A stretch of DNA of 6,197 bases from JAYZAP01 sp964645285 (GTDB lineage: Bacteria > Pseudomonadota > Alphaproteobacteria > JAAXGF01): NCBI GenBank assembly GCA_964645285.1, contig CAZYDR010000157.1, forward strand, positions 1 to 6,197. Reading direction: 5' to 3'. Position numbers and translations under genes: made by a program. Shown here piece after piece: positions 6,132 through 6,197 of the stretch. The notes below the pieces were generated by a model that was not told the DNA's origin, ran no database searches, and was given only the letters and a program-made list of their open reading frames with translations. Numbering within the stretch: the first letter of the stretch is position 1; each line of letters begins with the position of its first letter.

Positions 6132-6197
6132 GGCGATTGGGAGGCGTTGTCACGTTAACCACCGTGTAACCAGCTTGTGGGCGCCGACGCCAGAGCT
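6132..6197. other. Short 3' flank without identifiable feature
   Basis: The 66 bases after paralogue B hold no reading frame or strong hairpin with a U-tract. A weak direct repeat (GTTAACC and GTGTAACC) and a 4-bp CACG/CGTG pairing are present but are not convincing as a terminator. The window may end before the true end of the operon transcript. Confidence 0.4.

Overview
The window looks like a piece of a draft or metagenome-assembled genome from a high-GC Gram-negative bacterium, most likely an alphaproteobacterium. The reasons are the GC-rich third codon positions, the Shine-Dalgarno sites, a SPOR-domain remnant and the kinds of flavoenzyme present. The lineage is inference only. A run of ten N (1334-1343) shows that two contigs were joined here.

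Left part (1-1003): a degraded or sparsely coding area. Positions 1-140 have no gene but carry three copies of a GGCTAAC motif, two of which form a strong hairpin whose U-rich side faces left (a minus-strand terminator candidate). Positions 159-602 encode a SPOR-domain protein broken by an in-frame TAG at 387-389, with no recognisable N-terminal anchor. Positions 700-942 may encode an 80-residue protein with two hydrophobic segments, but a near-perfect extended -10 promoter element overlaps its start codon, so the element may instead drive the operon to the right. An imperfect 11-bp hairpin at 932-959 lies before that operon.

Right part (1004-6131): a compact three-gene plus-strand operon of flavoenzymes. 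Gene 1 is a luciferase-like (LLM superfamily) monooxygenase. It appears frameshifted only because of a scaffolding error: merging a 12-base duplicated overlap around the N run restores one 315-residue reading frame. Four bases after its stop comes gene 2 and, 35 bases after that, gene 3. These are two 680-residue paralogues (584 of 680 residues identical by my hand count, no gaps) of the NADH:flavin oxidoreductase / trimethylamine dehydrogenase family. Details recalled from the family place them nearest to DgcA-type dimethylglycine and N-methylproline demethylases. Each has an FMN-binding TIM barrel, a modified iron-sulfur cysteine motif and a C-terminal dinucleotide-binding module.

Working model (inference): the operon oxidises one or more small N-methylated or otherwise aminated compounds. 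The two paralogues differ most sharply in one barrel loop that in relatives carries catalytic histidine or tyrosine residues, which suggests two related substrates. The usual electron-transfer partners (ETF, a DgcB-like protein) are not in the window. The last ~160 bases of the two paralogues are identical at the nucleotide level although the rest differs by roughly 15%, pointing to recent gene conversion or an assembly artefact.
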